A DNA stretch of 64,000 nt from Craterostigma plantagineum (GCA_027422505.1 JAPQWV010000018.1:19486001-19550000), one strand, 5' to 3'; counted from the first letter of the stretch, positions 12,060-23,501 are shown. Notes: generated from the sequence alone by a model not told the origin. Program-made: numbers and translations.

Positions 12060-13691
12060 CGTACCTTCTCTTTCTAATGTGCCTTTTTCATGTGTGGTAG
12101 TTTGTGTTTGTTGTGTCCCTTCACTCTCATAATTTCAATGAATGCGGCTTGTAGATTAAGAAAACTTTGTTTAGTGTCTCATGACTTAGATGCTTATAAG
12201 ACTTCTCCACTGCATACACTAATTGCTCTATTGTGTACGATGCTGTTTGAACCTGTAGTGATTGAATTGCTCTACCAACCTAAATCATTCACATTAGTGT
12301 CTGGTGAATTAGGTGGTTGACATATTAGCCTGATATTGAATCCTCTCTGTTGTGCAGCAGCTCTGAACTCAGGGTCTGAGTCTTTTATGTGTGGTTTTGC
12401 ATTATCTTGCTAGGTGATGATAGTTTTGTCTGCATTACATGACCATTTGTCCATAATTGCTGGTATGATCTGCATTACACAAAGTAATGATGAAACATGA
12501 CATGTTTATTGACTGATCATAGTAATGTAACTCATTCCTATAACTCGATGATGAAAATATTCTGAGATTACATACATTGTTGATCAAGCATGCTTTGACA
12601 ACATCCTTAGTTATTGAGTCTATGGCCTTTATTTCCAATGTGCCTTTAGCTCTATTCGTGGAATTTCTCTTTGCTGGCACTTTGGTTGTGAAGGGAAAAA
12701 GTCCTATCTTCCCATCAAACACAAGTGCACCCTCATCATTATATAGTGGCCTACTGACAGCACACATGAACATCACTTTCGTGATGAATCTCTTACTTTT
12801 ACATGATCTGATTGGTTCTTCTTCTTCGGGAGTCAAGAAGCACCTCTCAGTTGTCCTTGTGATGTAGAACCATTTCTCATCAATATGAATTTTGTTGTGC
12901 ATGCTTGTCTACTGATGCTGTCAACAACCAAATGTGACAAACAAAATTTCAGCCTCTGCAACATACTAACTGATGTTAACTCAGGTTTGATAGATTTGAA
13001 TGAGGTCTAAGCAGCCCCTCTTGAACCCATCGACCAACTGTGCTCTTGCTTACATTAATTTCAGTAGCAAGTCTTCTAATTGTGCTTCTTTTTGTCATGT
13101 TAATCTGCTTTATTCCTTCAATGTCTATTTGCACTTTTCTCCTTCGCTTTTGCAGATTTGAGGGGACCTTGATATGCACAGCCCTGCCCGCGGATAGTGT
13201 GATTTTGTTGTCTTCCATATCAACCAAACAGTTCGCCTGTTCACTCCAAACAGCCCCGCTACTTCATTTATTTTGCCACGAAGAAGTTTTCCATCTGTAT
13301 AGCTGTTAAGAAGCTGTTGTGCTTTCTGATTCTTTTGATCTTCAATTAGATTTGGTTTAGCAGACTTTATTTTATAAGTCTTGAACTGTGCGATCTGTTA
13401 AGAAGTCGATGGCTTTTGATTGTTATATGGTGATAGGTTTCAGCTCGTCTGTAATAGTGATGGTATTTTGTTAGGTACTGCTCGTTTGTAATGGTGGTGT
13501 TTTGTTGGAATTTGCTGCTTTTACGTGAAATAATTGGAGGGAAACTAGTTTGTGGGAATAATTAGGAAAAATTACAAAATTAAGCAACTTGTTTAAATCT
13601 AACCACAATGTACTATATTATTATAATATTCCAACCTTAATATGCGTGCCAACTAACAAATGAGATAAAAACTCATGGGACAGAGGGAGTA
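12060..13691 (-). mobile_element. Degenerate plant mariner-like element
   Basis: A broken mariner transposase is followed on the right by a Stowaway/mariner-like terminal motif (gggacagagggagtag, 13678-13692; on the minus strand it reads ctccctctgtccc). A matching left terminus was not found, so that end is lost or rearranged and the left limit is approximate. Confidence 0.8.
12270..13345 (-). pseudogene. Plant mariner-like (DD39D-type) transposase, broken
   Basis: On the minus strand the order is as in plant mariner transposases. An N-terminal helix-turn-helix (DGKLLRGKINEVAGLFGV) is at about 13240-13330. A second helix-turn-helix (TIRRLATEINVSKSTVGRW) is near 13020-13090. The catalytic core holds IHIDEKWFY (12885), EEEEPIRSCKSKRFITKVMF and KRNSTNRAKGTLE. 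QDNAKPHI and then PPNSPDTNVNDLG near 12300-12410 carry the later catalytic aspartates. These pieces are in different frames and separated by stops, so no active enzyme is expected. It would have cut and pasted DNA at TA dinucleotides. Confidence 0.85.
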
Positions 13692-13692
13692 G

Positions 13693-14133
13693 TATTCACC
13701 ATGGAAGTTTTTCTTCCCCTTTACGGGGTCTTCTTCACCTTAATGGGGCTTTGTTCTCTTATTAGAGACGTTGATATCTATCGTAAAAGAGTTTTTCCAT
13801 TCTCAATGCTGTGTGGAAGCTTTTTGATTTGGATATTTCAGATTTCAGTTGGAGAATGTTTAAGATCTAAACCAAAGAGGCATATTCATCAAATCAAGGA
13901 CATAATTTTCGCGAAGTAGGGAGCTCATCATCGTTGGCTAAAATTCTATAGTCTACGACATTTTTTAAATAGCCATCATTGTTGTGGAGTTTTTGATTCA
14001 AACTTATAGTAGAAGTTCAGACATTTTTTGTTAGTGTTGGTTTGAAAATATTATGAATTTGATTTTTCTTTGCCTATGTTCGGTCTTGTATTGTGTTCCT
14101 ATCATGGGTATTTTTTCCTAGTGGTTTGTTGCT
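13693..14133. other. Unassigned intergenic stretch
   Basis: No recognisable coding region or repeat. A 72-codon open frame at 13701-13919 has no family resemblance that I can support. Confidence 0.5.
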
Positions 14134-14660
14134 GTGATTTTTTAAGTAAATAGCCTTTGCTTGGTCATCTTTTAAAAAATAGCACCCAAAATCGGATTTA
14201 CCTTTATACCCATACTAACTCTACGCTAAAGACTATTTTAGCCTTATTTAATGGTAATCAACAACCTCAACAACAGATCAACGAAAAAATTAAAGGATTT
14301 ACATGTTTTCCTGTTGCGACTCTGAAGCATCAATCCCGTGATAGAACACTAAAAGTAAAAAAGCAACCACTTTCATTTCGATTAAATCATTCTCCTGCAC
14401 ACAAAACGTTCTCTCCCCTGCACTGCAAATCGTTTCTGCAACTCCCAACCCAAATCCGAACCTCAATCGACAATGGCAATCGGCGCGAACACCCAAAGAG
14501 TGAAGATATTTGTTCTACTCTTCGTCTTATTCAATTTAACGCGAGAAGGGATCTCGGAATGACGCATCAAACCCCAATTGGGTGCGGACCCGTGCTTGCA
14601 AGCATAGGACCGTGCTTGGCAGCATAAGACCCGTGCTTGCAAGCATATGACCTGTACTTG
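14134..14660 (+). repeat. Left outer TIR of the MULE complex
   Basis: It matches the reverse complement of the right end through taaatagcct, tggtcatcttttaaaaaata, the stretch with the conserved ATG (14473) and the GCTTGCAAGC palindromes near 14590-14660. At the position where the other two TIR copies have a splice donor (GTATCT, GTATGT) this copy has ATATTT. Confidence 0.85.
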
Positions 14661-14692
14661 CAAGCGTACGTCGCTTTTTAATGCATGGTCCT

Positions 14693-15133
14693 AGAGCTGT
14701 CAATGGGTCGGGCCGGGGCGGGCTGGCCCGCCATGTGGCGAGCATTCAAAACTGAAGCCCAGCTTGCCCCGCCAGTGAGCCGCGGGCCAGGCCCGCGCGC
14801 CATGATTTTTTTTAAATTTTTTATGTAAACTTTTTAATTAATTAAGAATATTTATATAATTATGATATTTAAATATACATTAATTGTGTATTAATTAATA
14901 AATGCATCATTAATTATAAATAAAATCATTAGTTAATTCCTCTATAAATATATATTTAATTTATAAAATAAATTAATAAAATATATGGCGGGGCGGCCGG
15001 CTAGCCGCGGCCCGCGCGGGCTAGCCCGTTTAGGCCCGCCTTCTGGCGGGCCTTAACAATCCCAGCCCATCCCGTCCCATAGGCAGGCGGGGCGGGCCAG
15101 CCCGCCGGCCGCGGGCCATTTTGACACCTTTAG
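14693..15133. mobile_element. GC-rich-ended hAT-type MITE
   Basis: A 441-bp element with GC-rich ends (repeated gggccgg/ccggccc phrases) and an A/T core. Its termini agagctgtcaa and ttgacacctttag are inverted relatives. It is flanked by 8-bp near-duplicates atggtcct (14685-14692) and atggacct (15134-15141), the length expected for hAT elements. It splits the inner part of the MULE TIR. Confidence 0.75.
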
Positions 15134-15141
15134 ATGGACCT

Positions 15142-15300
15142 CGTGCTTGCAAGCACACGACGCCCACTTAGGACCAGGGGAATGTGCGTATTTCAAGGGA
15201 CCTGCCCCGCCCATAAGATGATGATCCCAGCACGGGTCCCCTGCCCTTGCGCAGGTCCCGTGAGCCTTGCGCCCGGCGGGAACCACAAAGATGCACGTGG
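15142..15300. repeat. GGGTCCC/GGGACCC phrase block at the inner edge of the left TIR
   Basis: Short phrases such as gggacctgc, gggtcccctgc and ggtcccgtgag, plus one GCTTGCAAGC palindrome. The same vocabulary recurs in seven other blocks of the complex. Confidence 0.7.
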
Positions 15301-15303
15301 GTC

Positions 15304-15714
15304 TCATGCGTCCTTCTGAACGACGTCGTTTCGGACAGCCTGTGCTGCTTGTCCTTCGCTCACTTCGCTCAGAGCATCGTCGTCGCCGTTTCGAACAGCC
15401 TGGGCTGCTTGTCCTTCGCTCACTTCGCTCAGAGCATCGTCGTCGTCGTTTTGGACAGCCTTGGCTGCTTGTCCTTGGCTCACTTCGCTCAGAGCATCGT
15501 CGTCGCCGTGTAGGAATTTGTCGATCTCGAGAGCATCGTCGTCGCCATGTAGGAATTTGTCGATCTCACCCACGATGAATGCCCTCCTTTGAAAGAGGTC
15601 GACGTCGAGGTCGGCCTCTAGACGGCGGCAGACGGCGGTGGCCGTGGCAGTTCTGAGGTCGGAGGTACTGACGATTTCGTGGAGGCGGGCGATGATCTGG
15701 GCGTCCGTCAGCAT
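15304..15714 (-). CDS. DEK_C-domain protein fragment, minus copy
   Basis: A 136-residue frame. Residues 1-55 (MLTDAQIIARLHEIVSTSDL, then RRLEADLDVDLFQRRAF) resemble the DEK C-terminal domain found at the N-terminus of plant SWIB-domain proteins, a DNA-binding helical fold. The rest is an acidic tail built from repeats of DDDALSEVSEGQAAQAVRN (about three copies). No SWIB domain follows, so it is truncated compared with plant SWIB proteins. It mirrors the + copy at 17707-18096. It is either a host fragment captured by the MULE or an accessory gene of this MULE family. Expression is unknown. Confidence 0.5.
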   Translation of the reverse strand: MLTDAQIIARLHEIVSTSDLRTATATAVCRRLEADLDVDLFQRRAFIVGEIDKFLHGDDDALEIDKFLHGDDDALSEVSQGQAAKAVQNDDDDALSEVSEGQAAQAVRNGDDDALSEVSEGQAAQAVRNDVVQKDA

Positions 15715-16239
15715 TCTTGCTGTTTTGTTTCTCGGATTATGTAAAAATGTTACTTTCGGATGCTGTGTGTTTGATAATGTGATTTCGGAGACATAATTGA
15801 AGCCCTAACAGCTTGCAAAACCATAAGAGCTTTTGAAAACCCTAACATATAATACGGGACCCAATATGGAAATTCGACACTCTCATGGCCACCCATCATC
15901 TTTTTGACACAATCACGTAATTTCGAGGGTTAAAATTCATAATTCGAAACGAAAAAACTTACTGTAAGAGTTAGAGCTAGGTATTTCTTTCAAGACTTGT
16001 TTCGCAGACTTCGAACGCGACTTAGCGACGAAAATGAGGCTGTTTTTTCTTAGAGACGATGAAGAAGAAAGGATGGGTCGATCTAGGTGGTTGTGGTACA
16101 AATGGCGTTTCGTTTCTTTTATATAGATACAAATCGTCTGTATGTATATTGATTTTTCTTTTTCAATTATTTTTAGTTAATTAACGAGGGTTTAAAGAAA
16201 TAAAGTTCGGTACATAACATTTGAAAAAAAATTAAATAG

Positions 16240-16510
16240 GGTTTACGACCAACGCGTGTATGGGCATGAGACCTATCAATAAGAAGCGATTATGCGCGGG
16301 TTCCCTATTTTTACGCGCATGAACCCTGCATTTATGTGCGGGTCCATGATCTAATGCGCGGCACTAATGTGCTGGTCCCATGATCCGCGGCACTAATGTG
16401 CGGGAACCCTGCACTGATGCGCGGGTCCCGTGAATTTATGTGCGGGTCCCATGATCATATGCGTAGCAATAATGTGCGGAAGCCCTGCTTTTATGTGGGT
16501 TACCTGCTTT
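16240..16510. repeat. GGGTCCC phrase block in the left arm
   Basis: Around ten phrases of the form 'gcgcgggtccc' or 'tgcgggaaccc' joined by short variable links. Confidence 0.75.
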
Positions 16511-16590
16511 CAAGCATGGTCTCCTGATCAACTGGACGTTTTAAAAAATGAACAATTAACATGTTGGTCCTTCCAACCGGAATTTCAAAG

Positions 16591-17069
16591 CTTTGACAAC
16601 CCATTTAAAAAATAGCCTTTGACGTGGTCAAGTTTAAAAAAATAGCACTCTTGACTTATTTTTTTGGTCAATAGCACTATTTAACACTTAATCATCTTCT
16701 TGTAATCCCTTATTACTAATAAAAAAAAGAAAAACAAAAATAAAATACAACGCCTGAAATGAATTAAAAGCTGCACGTCCATTTTGCAGCAGAAAGCATT
16801 CATTCCACCTCATCGAATTATTCTTTTTCTTCCTCATCGTCCTTAAGAAAAATCACCTACGATTTCTTCTGCTTCTGCAAGTCAGTCGACCCGACCTTAT
16901 ATCAGCTCATTCACAGGCGAAGGAACACTCGAAAGTCCTCAGTGAAAGATTTCGAACCTCAAGCTTCACTGTAAGTATTTTTCATGGTCGTATTTTGAAT
17001 ATAACCATCTAAATTTGTAACTCTCAGTCCTAAACCCTGTTTCCAAGTACATGGGTTCTCAAAGCTTCG
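16591..17069 (+). other. Spacer between the inverted arms, with a MULE-end-like start
   Basis: At 16600-16665 the phrase aaaatagcctttg, then ggtcaagtttaaaaaaatagcac, resembles the outer MULE terminus at 14145. The rest looks like a leader: 16800-16975 is C/T-rich and ends at a possible donor (cact|gtaagt near 16971). I see no ORF that I can support. Confidence 0.4.
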
Positions 17070-18100
17070 AAATACCGATTTGGAATGCTGAACATGTTCA
17101 ATGTTCGCTTTTTAAAACGTCGAGTTGATCAGGGGACCCTGCTTGAAAGCAGGCAACCCGCGGTTAGATCATGGGACCCTACAAAAAAGAAGGAGTCCCG
17201 CACATAAATTCACGGGACCCGCACATAAATTCACGGGACCCGCGCATCAGTGGATGGTTCACGCACATTAGTGCCGGCGCATTAGATCATGGGACCCACA
17301 CATAAATGCAGGGTACCTGCGCGCAAAAACAGGGGACCCTCCAATATCGCTTCTTATTGATAGGTCCCATGCCCCCATACACGCGTTGGTCGTAAACCCT
17401 AATTTCATTCATTTTCTTCAAATGTTATATACTGATGCCATGAGAGCGTCGAATTTCCGTTGGAAGGAATGTTACTCGCGGTCATGCTTCATGCACTAGA
17501 GCTTGGGTCACATGCACTAGAGCTTGGGTCCCGTGCACAAGATCTTGGGTCCCGCGCACTAGAGCTTGGGTCCCGCGCTATATGTTAGGATTTTCGAAAG
17601 GTCTTACGGTTTTGCAAGCTGTAGGGCGTCAATTATGTCTACATTATCAAACACACAGCATCTGAAAATAACATTTATAAATAATCCCATAAACAAAACA
17701 GGAAGAATGCTGACGGACGCCCAAATCGTCGCCCGCCTCCAGGAAATCGTCCGTAACTCGGACCCCTGGACTACCACGGCCGCCGCCGTCCGCCGCCGTC
17801 TAGAGGCCGACCTCGGCGTCGACCTCTCCCAAAGGAGGCTGTGGATCGATAGATTCCTAAACGGCGACGACAATGCTCTCGAGGTCGACGGATTCCTAGA
17901 TGGCGACGAGGATGCTATGATCGAAGTGATCCAAGGACAAGCACCCGATGCTGTCCGAAACGACGACGAAGAAGCACTGAGCGAAGTGAGCCAAGCACCA
18001 AGCGAGGCTGTCCGAAACGACGCCGTGCAGAAGGATGTCGAACAAGCTCGGATTGGAGAAGGGCGAGAAAAGAAGAAGGGTAGAATAAATAAATAATTTA
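17070..18100 (-). repeat. Right arm of the large inverted repeat
   Basis: Reverse-complement partner of 15300-16590. It contains a phrase block at 17110-17350, a fourfold short repeat around 'gcactagagcttgggtcccg' (17505-17575) and the + DEK_C frame. Confidence 0.75.
17707..18096 (+). CDS. DEK_C-domain protein fragment, plus copy
   Basis: A 129-residue frame starting at MLTDAQIVARLQEIVRNSD, aligned with the start of the minus copy, so this ATG is preferred over the upstream one at 17566. The DEK_C-like part covers residues 1-45 (RRRLEADLGVDLSQRR). The acidic tail ends in a basic EKKKGRINK. The tail differs from the minus copy in repeat number (LSEVSQAP instead of three long repeats), so the two arms have diverged since duplication. 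Confidence 0.5.
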   Translation: MLTDAQIVARLQEIVRNSDPWTTTAAAVRRRLEADLGVDLSQRRLWIDRFLNGDDNALEVDGFLDGDEDAMIEVIQGQAPDAVRNDDEEALSEVSQAPSEAVRNDAVQKDVEQARIGEGREKKKGRINK

Positions 18101-18302
18101 ATAATTTTATCAAGATATGCTATTGTATTGTACGTGATAATGATTTACATCTAAATATTTAGATTTAATTTTAAGCATTATATGTTATGACCCTGATCTA
18201 GTTAGTATTGTATTTTAAATTAAATTAACTATATTTTATAATATTTAATTAGGTTTAAAAATATATAGATAGTTGTATTTAATTAGGCTAGTTATATAAT
18301 AA

Positions 18303-18640
18303 ACATAAAGGGGTACTAAAGGATTTACAGGTTTTACTGTAGCAAATGGACCCGTGATAGAACAGTAAAGTAAAAAAGCAACCACAACTTTAACTTTCAA
18401 TTCAATTCAATCGTTCTTCCTCCTGCACACCAAACGTTTTGCAAATCGTTTCTATGCAAGTAAAACCCAAATCCTAACATCAATCTACAATGGCAATCAG
18501 CGCGAACACCCAGAGAGTGAAGGTATCTGTTCTACTCTTCGTCTTTAATTTATCGAACCCTAATTTGGTGCGGACCCGTGCTTGCAAGCATAGGACCGTG
18601 CTTGCAAGCATAGGCCCGTGCTTAGAAGCATAGGACCGTC
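18303..18640 (+). repeat. Internal copy of the MULE TIR
   Basis: Direct-orientation relative of 14250-14620 and inverted relative of 29350-29700, with the conserved ATG at 18490 and GCTTGCAAGC palindromes near 18580-18605. The outermost part seen at 14134 is absent. It probably marks the original left end of the element that ends at the right TIR. Confidence 0.8.
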
Positions 18641-18960
18641 GTCACGGCACCCTCCCATAAGATGATGGTCCCAGCACGGGTCCACTGCGTATAAGCGTGG
18701 TCCCCTGCTTCCGCTCGTAGCGCGTGGGTCCCGTGACCTTGCGCCTGCGAAGAACAACACGGGACCCGCGCGCTACGAGCAGGGGACCCTCGCGTTATAA
18801 GCAGGGAACCCACGCTTATACGCAGGGGACCCATGCCTGGACCATCATCTTATGGGCGGTCCCGTGAAATTTCGCACAGGTCCCGTGAAAATTCGCACAG
18901 GTCCCCTGATCATGCGCAGGGGTCTCATTCGCATATGTGCTTGAATGTCAGCATATGCGA
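18560..18960. repeat. GGGTCCC/GGGACCC phrase block (intron 1 of the plus Ulp1 gene)
   Basis: About a dozen phrases in both orientations, including cataagatgatggtcccagcacgggtc, which recurs at 15210 and, inverted, near 29160. Confidence 0.75.
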
Positions 18961-20109
18961 TGCGTTCCCCTGCCCATATGTGCATAAGGATTTTCTATTG
19001 TCAATATTCATACCAAGTAATTGGCTAAATGTGTTTTACGTATAAATTAGGTTGTGATGAAGAAGTAGTTTGGTTCAGGGGACGAAGTTCCTGATTGCCG
19101 TCTTACGCCGACCTCGTTATACAGCGAGGCTAGCGAGCTGATAAGACTGTGTCTTAACCAGGAATGGTTTCAGATTTTTTGTGCCGAGAGTCCGTTCGGT
19201 CGCCTTCTTAGTGCGGAGCCTGATTTTAACCTCTCGGGCCAGTTGCTATGGTACCTCATCCAGAGGCAGACCACTCTGCACAACCGCAAAGAGCTGTGGA
19301 TGGTTGTTGGCCGCAAACCTTTCCGATTTTCAAAATTGGAGTACTGCCTAATCACCGGGCTGAAGTTCGAAGCCGCGCTATCGCCGGTGAACGAAGACGA
19401 AGCATTCGCGAGGAGACATTTTGGCGGTAGATCAACAATTTGCACGTCGCACGTCAAGATTGCGTTGGAGGACTTGGCTGGCGACGAGGAACGTATGGAT
19501 TTCGAGAAGCTGAAGTTGGCTAATGCCTACTTCGCCGTCGCGGTGTTGTTGGCCCGAAAGTCAAAGAAGGTCACCGTCGTCAGTCCCTGGGTCCTTCATC
19601 TCGCCCAAGACCGGTTTGCTCTCGCAATATGCTTGGGGCAGCGTGGCTTTCAAGGACGTCATACGTGCTGTTAAAAAAAATCTACGGGAGATCAAACGGG
19701 AGTGTAAGTGGGTTCGTACAGCCACTTCATGTGATTTACAATTAAACTTTGCCATACCTTGTTTTGCCATGATCGCTAATATTATTCTAGCATACGAGTG
19801 CATACCGGGCGTTTCTGACGAGTTTGCGAGTCGCAAAGAAGAAGATTTCACGCCGCGCATGCTCCGGTGGGTGACGACAAATTGGAGTCGCAAGGGATGC
19901 CCGACTTTGAAGTCCGTCGCATTACACGCTGACGGGTCCCATGTACGAGGATTGATAGTGCCGTCAGCGGACGAGCTGGAGGGGCCGTACTTTAGGGACA
20001 GCGTTTTCGACGTTGGGGCGGCACATGAGCTTTTCGATCGTGTGACGGACCTATCCCTGCAGGGAGCGGAGGCTAGGTGTTCCCGCGGCCACCTAATCTA
20101 CGCCGTTGT

Positions 20110-20347
20110 GTAGATTACTTATCATTTACTATTTACGATGTAGATGTCGATCCAAGCGAGCTTGGAGGTGGATCGCACGCTACACACGCCGAACGGGGTT
20201 ACGGTAAGTTTTTATACTTAGTTTTTTGAATAGTTTTGTAGATTACTTATCAGTTACTATTTACGATGTAGATATCGATCCAAGCGACGTTGGAGGTGGA
20301 TCGCATGCTACACACGCCGAACGGGGTTACGGTAAGTTTTTATACTT
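20110..20347 (+). repeat. Tandem duplication of a short exon with its flanks
   Basis: Two copies of about 120 bp (20110-20235 and 20238-20347). Each contains a frame reading SIQA.LEVDR.LHTPNGVT and ends in a GTAAGT donor. They differ at a handful of bases. Confidence 0.85.
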
Positions 20348-21865
20348 AAGGACGTGAAAAATAATATCTAGTTATTTTCAATTCTTGCATAGATTACGAT
20401 AAGAGATGAAAGACATCGTGCATGGGACCGGAAGGCTGTCCGAGCCAGGAGGCATGGGACGGTCACAGTCCGTCGAAATGGGTGCATTCCTGTTACGGAG
20501 ACTATGTCCAACCGGTCTGGACCGGCGAAGAGGCAGACAGAAGAGAAGAGGTGGTCCCATCGTCGTGGATAGGCTCTTATGATCTCGGGGTTCATGATCT
20601 CGATGGACGTCGAGGCTCGGGACGTCGCGCATTGGGAGGTCGAGACGCACGCCGATCCTCAGGAGGAGGACGCTCAGGTCGAGACGCACGCCGATCCTCA
20701 GGAGGAGGATGCTCAGGTGGAGACGCACGCCGAGCCTCCAGAGGACCTTGCTCAGATGGAGACGTACGCCGAAGCTTCGGTTTCTGTCCAAGCGGACGAC
20801 AAAGAAAAGGCGTCGTGAGAGAGAGGACCCCTGAGCGGACGAAGAAGCCATCTTGGTACCACATGACGCCGTTCACCGATTTTCCCTCGACGAATACAGT
20901 CAAAGCTCCAAACCTTTCGGCGTTCGAGCGGCATATCCAGTTCAAGGCAACCAAATTCTTGCCAAAAGTCGAAAGTACTCTTTTAACGCTGATGAAGATT
21001 ACCGGTGCAAAATTCGATGGAAAGCTAGAACAACACGACCCTGGATGGCTCCTGAACCTTGCGACTGAGGGTATTCCACTCGATGAGATGGTACGTATGA
21101 ATTTATCAAGTACCTTTCGTCACCTTACTCAAAATGTGTTGACAAACGGTCTATATTTTATTGCAGCACGTCGATGAATGCCTCGCTGGCGCTGTCAACA
21201 TGCAGAAAGTTAGCAATCGGTTGCGAGTTCAGTCGTGTACATGCCCACTAGGTTTAAGACGCTCGTCAATGAGCGAGGGGTGCTAAACCTAATCGGGAAG
21301 CCATGTGGGAAAGGCTTCAAGAGATTGCTCCCGTTCGCGCTGGGAGAAGAGAAAGATTGGAAGAGCATGTCGTGGGATCTAGGGACCCAAGTTGCCATCC
21401 ACATGCGTACGCGAGGCCGATGGGCGTTGTTCGTTGTTGACGTATCAAAAAAGGCGTGCACGATTTACGACTCCGATGCGCCTGCTGGCTTCGAGTGGCG
21501 CTATATCGCCGACGACGTCAAAAAACTTCTGATCGTAATCCCGGCGATTTTCAAGGAGCTGGGACTGATAAAACGCATGCCTAACAAGGGCGAGAGCTGG
21601 CGAGCTGATTGGCGTCGCGACTTCAGAAGACAAAATCAGTAAGTTTTCAGGAATGTTGCGTTTTATTTATCGGTCGTCAGTGTTTAAAATAAGTGTCATG
21701 TTGGATATGATTTTCAGGGGAGAAGATGGCGTGGCGATGTTGCGGGCGGCAATGTCGCTTATGATAAAGAAGGACGACGTCTCCCGGCTCAATCAAACTC
21801 ATATGAAGGAGTTTAGAAAATACCTCGCATGTTCTATTTTGAATAATGATTGGGACAATTTTTAG

Positions 21866-23335
21866 TAATTTTGTTTGTTGACTAAAATTTCATGTGTTGA
21901 GTATAAATTTCATGTGCTGAGGAATTTCTCTGTTGAATTTTAATTTTACTTGTTTGATATTAACTTTACGTGTGTTGGATGTGAATTTAGGGTTTAGAAT
22001 TGTGAAAGGTTGTATTTTTCTGTGTTTTCCAACTTTTAGTCAGTGACACTGATGTGTGATTTGACATAAAAATAAAAATAACTGAATTTTAAGTGATTTG
22101 ACATAACTTCACCTGGTTGATATGATATTAACTTTTCAGCTGTTTGCTACGCACGCGTTCCCTGCGCGGGTCCCTTGAATATAAGTGCGGGGACCCTACT
22201 CATAACGCGCTGGTCCCCTGATCTTTACGCGCGGGTCCCCTGCTTATATCGCGCAACAATTTGACGGGACCGGACGGGACCCGACAATAACATGCTCGTA
22301 ATTTTCACGGGACCAATGACGACCCGAGCATCTCAATATGGGGACTATGCAATATGCACGATCCCCTATTTTGACGCGCGGTCCCCTGACCTTAACATGT
22401 GGGTCCCATGTGTTCATGTACGATTTTTGCAATGTTATTTCATGGAAGTAAGCGATTAATTGTGCGTATTTATACTTCGTAGAATACAATATAAAGTCAT
22501 CATACAATAGCACAGAGCAAAATAATCGGATAAAAACACAAGAATTAGATTAAGTCTATAAGATTGTTATATCCTACAGAAATCACAAACTCGAGTATGT
22601 TTCTGGGTGTGCTCTCTTACTATATTCACGTCAGTGGTCATTCAACATCAAATACACGGTGGAATATATTTTTTTTTTGTTTTAAACTTGGAGTTAGATA
22701 TAGTAATATGTCGGTTATTTTTTTTAATGCCCACTTAATTTTTTATTAATTATTATCTTATTAAGGAATTTAACAATATTAGATTTTCACATCCTTTCAA
22801 GCCCCAAATCGGGAATCAAACTTCAAGTCATCTGTCCTGTACATACTGTATAATGACACTGCTCTGACATGTCACTTTTCATCAATAATTGAACAATTAT
22901 TTGTCCCACTCAATAAGCGAACGTTTGGGTCCCCTGCATTCAACGTTTGGGTCCTCTGCATTCAACGTTTGGGTCCCCTGCATTCAACGTTTGGGTCCCA
23001 TGCTCATAACACTGCTCTGATGTGCGGGTATTGACTAATAAATAAAGATAGTGCTCTGGCATGTCACTTCTGATCAATAAGAACAATTATCGATCCCACA
23101 CAATAAGCGAACGCGTCCAACCCTAATGTACGGGTACCATGTGGTAATCGACGAGTCCCCCTAGATTTAACGTTTGGGTCCCATGCTCGTAACACGCCCC
23201 TCCCAATCGCGCAAGGCTCATGGGACCCGCGTGTTATTGGCATGAGACCCTAACCTTAAAATCGGGGGAACGTCGCAATCAGGGTCTCATTCGCACCCGT
23301 GCGGGGTTCCCTGCACATATGTGAATGAGAGTTTT
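21866..23335. other. Gene-free spacer of the MULE with phrase arrays
   Basis: Holds a phrase block at 22140-22420 (about ten GGGTCCC/GGGACCC variants), a direct repeat of about 65 bp (22855-22922 and 23035-23112, sharing cactcaataagcgaacg-like ends), and more phrases at 23130-23330. No coding region supported. Confidence 0.6.
22921..23005. repeat. 22-bp tandem repeat, four copies
   Basis: The unit is aacgtttgggtcccctgcattc with single-base changes. It embeds the GGGTCCC core and may show how the phrase arrays grow. Confidence 0.9.
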
Positions 23336-23501
23336 CTAATCCCTTATTCCGACCGTAATTTTGTAAAATGTGTTACCTAAACGACGAAACACATGGCAAC
23401 GCAACAGAGAAAGCAAACGCACGTAACATAACTTCACATAACAGTACATCAATGGCAACGTATAAATGTACGTAATACAAATATGTGCAAACACTACAAC
23501 G

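Larger units (their letters stand above)
15300..16590 (+). repeat. Left arm of a large inverted repeat carrying DEK_C
   Basis: It matches the reverse complement of about 17070-18100, including the coding part, a leader with the phrase cagcttgcaaaaccataaga, and the GGGTCCC phrases at 16240-16510. A spacer of about 480 bp separates the arms. Confidence 0.75.
18490..21865 (+). pseudogene. DUF1985/Ulp1-like peptidase gene of the MULE, plus copy, decayed
   Basis: A 33-bp first exon in the TIR (18490-18522, MAISANTQRVK, donor GTATCT) would splice to an exon starting at 19051. DUF1985-like motifs follow (SPFGRLLSAEPDF, LLWYLIQRQT, FRFSKLEYCLITGLKFEA, 19180-19400), then TPRMLRWVTTNW and GSHVRGL (19850-19950), an acidic repeat (VETHADPQEEDAQ, 20640-20740) and a C-terminal Ulp1-like part (RWALFVVDV, IYDSDAP, then EDGVAMLRAA, 21410-21760). 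Lesions: TAG at 19066 where the minus copy has CAG, and a one-base loss near 19622. The expected catalytic His before W is Arg, and no Cys stands in the expected DCG position (EDGV). If made, it would not be an active SUMO-type protease. Confidence 0.75.

Noticed and set aside
13701..13919. 72-codon + strand open frame
   Set aside because: Hydrophobic but without family similarity, splice context or conserved neighbour; chance is likely.
15247..15578. + strand open frames opposite the DEK_C fragment
   Set aside because: Shadows of the repeated acidic tail read on the other strand.
20378..20954. Minus-strand open frames of 120-157 codons
   Set aside because: Antisense of the acidic repeat in the plus Ulp1-like gene; low-complexity Arg/Pro/Leu composition.
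22921..23330. Possible CRISPR-like array
   Set aside because: Direct tandem repeats without unique spacers, in a plant genome; a minisatellite explains them.
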